A stretch of DNA of 64,000 nt, taken from NCBI GenBank assembly GCA_018894105.1, contig CM032131.1, forward strand, positions 19,387,578 to 19,451,577, given 5' to 3'. Positions 61,226 to 64,000 of the stretch are shown here, one piece after another. Every line of letters begins with the position of its first letter. Position 1 is the first letter of the stretch. Source of the stretch: Jacaranda mimosifolia (taxonomy: Eukaryota; Streptophyta; Magnoliopsida; Lamiales; Bignoniaceae). Below the pieces are notes generated by a model. That model worked only from the letters and a program-made list of their open reading frames with translations, was not told the DNA's origin and searched no databases. The position numbers and the translations under genes were made by a program.

Positions 61226-62030
61226 ATATTTAATATCTGAAAATGTGTATTTTCAAGCAATTTTTACTAGAAAATGCCACTTTGATTCCTTTATGCAATT
61301 GTGCACACAACAACCTTCTAAAAATTCGATATGTTACATTAATGTGCCAAGAAAGGAGGGGGAAAAGAATGATCTATGATGTAATATGATTGTTGTAACT
61401 TTCTATTAATTACTAATCGTCCTAACATGTCGGGTCTACGTGCATAAATTTAAAGTATTATAATATAGTACTAATTGTATTGATAAATAATAAAATATTC
61501 AATATTTCTATGTAGAACAAATAAGAAACATAATTTTATCTTAACAATAAGTTCGCCAAATAAAAATAGAAATTAAATATCAATTAAAATCCATATATGA
61601 CAAATAATTCATATGCCAAAACTTAAAAAATGTAGTATGCAATCGCCTTCACATTTCATAAATATTTTTTAATTATATTTTAACCATATTACTTATGTTT
61701 TGACATTAATATGGAATGAGGCATTTTTAAAAATTGAAAATCAAGAATATCATTGATAGTTTAAGATTTAGTGTAGTATGATGTAACTGTCACTTTTAAA
61801 TATTGTACTCCAAAATGATCAAATATACAAAATAAGAAACATCCACAAAGAAAATCAATTATAAAGACCAAAAGAATTTACATAGCTTAACAAGTGCTTA
61901 CATCCACGGATGGGGACATTAGTTTTATTGATTTAATCAAAGTGTCAAAGCATAAATCAAGCATCACAAATCTCACGAGAACACCTAAGTCACTCGAATC
62001 TTTTCCCTCATAGTGAATCTGCTCTCTATG
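61226..62030. other. Intergenic DNA, no gene seen
   Basis: AT-rich spacer between the Helitron field and the Ty3/gypsy remnants. Confidence 0.45.
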
Positions 62031-62049
62031 TTCAAAACTATGTTAAGAC

Positions 62050-62405
62050 TAATGAACCAGATGTTTGAAGGAATGATTCGTAAGAAGACGGAGGAATACA
62101 TATATAGATGATATGATGGTAAAGATTCAGAGACATAATGACTACTTGCAATGTCTAGAAAACTGCATTGCTATATTAAGAAAATTTAAAATGAAGCTTA
62201 ACCCAACGATGTGCGTAAAGAGATAAGCCTAGAAATAATAAAGGCAATTTTGAAATTACCCTCTCCTTGTTCCATCAAACAAGTCCAAATGCCTTGTTGT
62301 TTTGAAAAATCTTGCTCAAAACAAAGAGGTTTAAGTGAACCAAGAAATGTGAATGAGCATTCCAGGAACTAAAGAAGTGCCTAACCTTGCATCCTCTATT
62401 GTGAA
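62050..62405 (+). pseudogene. Ty3/gypsy reverse transcriptase fragment, broken
   Basis: Frames show QRL/RLMNQMFEGMI-like residues, then an RT fragment around LRKFKMKLNP-TMC, and later AFQELKKCL, each a familiar Ty3/gypsy RT or RT-RNase H junction piece. The stretch is interrupted by several stops, including TGA where Trp and Glu codons are expected. It is a short remnant of an older element, directly left of the LTR at 62536. Confidence 0.65.
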
Positions 62406-62535
62406 AGCCCAAAAATGGAGATCTTAATTCATTTTAAGTGGCAACAGAACATGCACAAATGATGTGTATTGTATGATATTAATATGAGGAAAATATCTCA
62501 TTTCTTGAATATTTTGTAGGATATTAATACGGGGG

Positions 62536-63256
62536 TGATATGGGTAAGCTCACAGGCCTAATAAAAAGCTCCGACCCAATATCAAGCCCAAATGAAATAA
62601 GCTCTGGGCCCAAACAGATTAGCCCACGTTGGTGTTTCTAGAATGTTTCTGAAACTTCTGATCGACCTCTAAGGTCAAAGAGGTTGAATCCCCCCTAACC
62701 TCATCAGGTCGAGAACTTGCAGTTGATAAAGTGACTGCTTGACCGCAGATGCATTAATGGCAGAGCCTGCCACATGTTGTATTCGTATTAAATGAACCCG
62801 AACCACCATCCTGTCCGTATTAAATGGCCTTGATGGTGCATCAGCTTTTCATTAATGGCAATAAGGATGCCCCTTCCAACAGGCTGGTCACAAGTAAGAT
62901 GCTAAGCTTGGTCGAAAAGACCTAGATTGCCCCTACTCGAGGAAGGGAAGGTCTGACTTATATCAGGGCAAAACTTGTCTTTTCCATTGCCCATCAAGTG
63001 CTATAAATACCTTCTTTTCAGAGATAAATGTATGCTTTTCAACATATTCTAAACCATTACTCTACCAAATTACTCTCTGGTTGAATACTAACTTAAGCAT
63101 CAGAGGGTCTTAGCAAGAGACCTGTTGGCTAGCCTAACGTTTGTTCATTTGTTGCAAGATTTGACCCATACCATTCACCTTCAACCCATCTTTTTGGTCA
63201 ACTTAGACCACTTAGTTCAGACCCAAAAACCCATCTCACCACAAAAGACATCATCA
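62536..63256 (+). mobile_element. 5' LTR of a Ty3/gypsy element, about 721 bp
   Basis: Opens TGATATGGGTAAGCTCACAGG and ends CATCATCA. TATA box CTATAAATAC at 63001-63010, then AACTTAAGCATCAGAGGGTC (the conserved motif of Tat/Ogre/Athila-type LTRs). TTTGGCATCGTCTGTGCG follows at once as the primer binding site. The left border is the best TG candidate, not proven. Confidence 0.7.
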
Positions 63257-63274
63257 TTTGGCATCGTCTGTGCG
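63257..63274 (+). promoter_or_regulatory. Retrotransposon primer binding site
   Basis: TTTGGCATCGTCTGTGCG directly after the LTR; the common plant form is TTTGGCGCCGTCTGTGGG, so CG has decayed to CA at one place. Confidence 0.65.
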
Positions 63275-63298
63275 ATGTGGAATCTACAATCGAAAAAT

Positions 63299-64000
63299 GG
63301 TGAACACTGGGCAAACTACTTTCGAGAGGCAGAGTGACTGCAGATCATCGCCACCACAACCTTAGTCGGGCCAGCAAGCTGAGGGCCTAAGCTCTCAACC
63401 AGAATAGGTGGTCACTTTGACCATTCCTCAGCTCATGCAAATAATTAGTGCCTTGTAAAGACACAACAACCAACTAGTAGCTGTAGCTAGTGCCACACCA
63501 CACTCTTCATACTAGGAAGAAAGACCACTATGTGAGGACAAAATAAGGAATGAAGTGCATTGCAACCCCAGCAGATGAGATGTGAGCCCTGGTCATTTTC
63601 TATGAGATGAAACTCGCTAGCAACCTCGCGATGAGGTAGCAAATTTAGTAAAACACTTCGCTCGACCCAATCAAGCCTAGCAGCGCGAGAGGGTCGAGCG
63701 CCAGAGACCTTATCCAAGTAAAGACTTATCTTGGGCAAACCGAGATGAATGGGAAGAGGTGTCACACCAATCTAACAGCTGAATGGACAATTGGAGGAAG
63801 TCTTAAGAAGAAATATTAAAAGGATTCAACTTGATAATGCCCCCAACTTCGACGAGAAAAAGAATCCCCATTCACCTAGGAGATAATTGAAGAACGTAGT
63901 GCGATTGATGCAAAAATCCCAACTGGATTACCCATAAATGATGGGTCAACCGACCCCAATGAGCACCTACTTCAGTTCGAGCACATGATGCAGCTCTATG
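63299..64000 (+). pseudogene. Ty3/gypsy gag remnant, runs off the window
   Basis: ATG at 63299 reads MVNTGQTTFERQSDCRSS, then stops arise where CAG codons are expected (CAG to TAG). At the right edge the frame reads INDGSTDPNEHLLQFEHMMQ, the conserved start of the retrotransposon gag domain (DGSTDP-x-EHL). In live elements gag builds the particle. It is already inactivated, and the pol region lies beyond the window. Confidence 0.7.

Noticed and set aside
1..64000. Gene cluster or defence system
   Set aside because: Only two unrelated host genes were found and the rest is transposon or intergenic DNA; nothing supports a cooperating new system.

Overview
The window looks like nuclear DNA of a eudicot plant. 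It is very AT-rich, its genes have GT-AG introns, microsatellites are everywhere, and transposons of nearly every plant class are nested in one another. The species cannot be named from the sequence. Only two host protein-coding genes can be supported, both on the minus strand; most other short open frames are chance or transposon debris.

Region by region: 1-1360 is the 5' part of a WAV3/WAVH-type RING E3 ligase gene, cut by the window start, with its leader and a TATA box. 1.4-10.4 kb is intergenic DNA with hAT-type MITEs, a SINE and two old minus-strand LTRs. 10.87-15.3 kb is a decayed Ty1/copia retrotransposon, itself split by a Tourist-like MITE. A further hAT-type MITE lies at 16.6-17.4 kb. 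20.98-26.55 kb holds a complete Aux/IAA auxin-response repressor gene of the IAA8/IAA9 type: six coding exons, 359 residues, and a probable 5'-UTR intron. 26.6-34.7 kb is gene-poor, with a SINE, a 717-bp hAT-type element and a poly(T) insertion scar.

From 34.7 to 61.2 kb lies a dense Helitron field: a short minus-strand Helitron, four larger minus-strand ones (39.2, 42.3, 45.8 and 52.0 kb) and two plus-strand ones (56.15-61.2 kb), of which one sits inside the first four bases of the other. In between are two probable solo LTRs of about 3.0 and 3.2 kb in opposite orientation, and a Mutator-like element with 236-bp terminal repeats, an exact 9-bp target duplication and a broken GRF zinc-finger fragment.

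The right end (62.0-64.0 kb) has a reverse-transcriptase fragment, then the 5' LTR, primer binding site and start of a broken gag of a Ty3/gypsy element that runs out of the window.

The two genes have unrelated jobs on present evidence: protein ubiquitination in growth responses, and auxin-controlled transcriptional repression. They are not a cluster. I saw no rRNA, intact tRNA, CRISPR or new defence-like system. The most informative structure is the order of transposon insertions, which can be read from nesting and target-site duplications.
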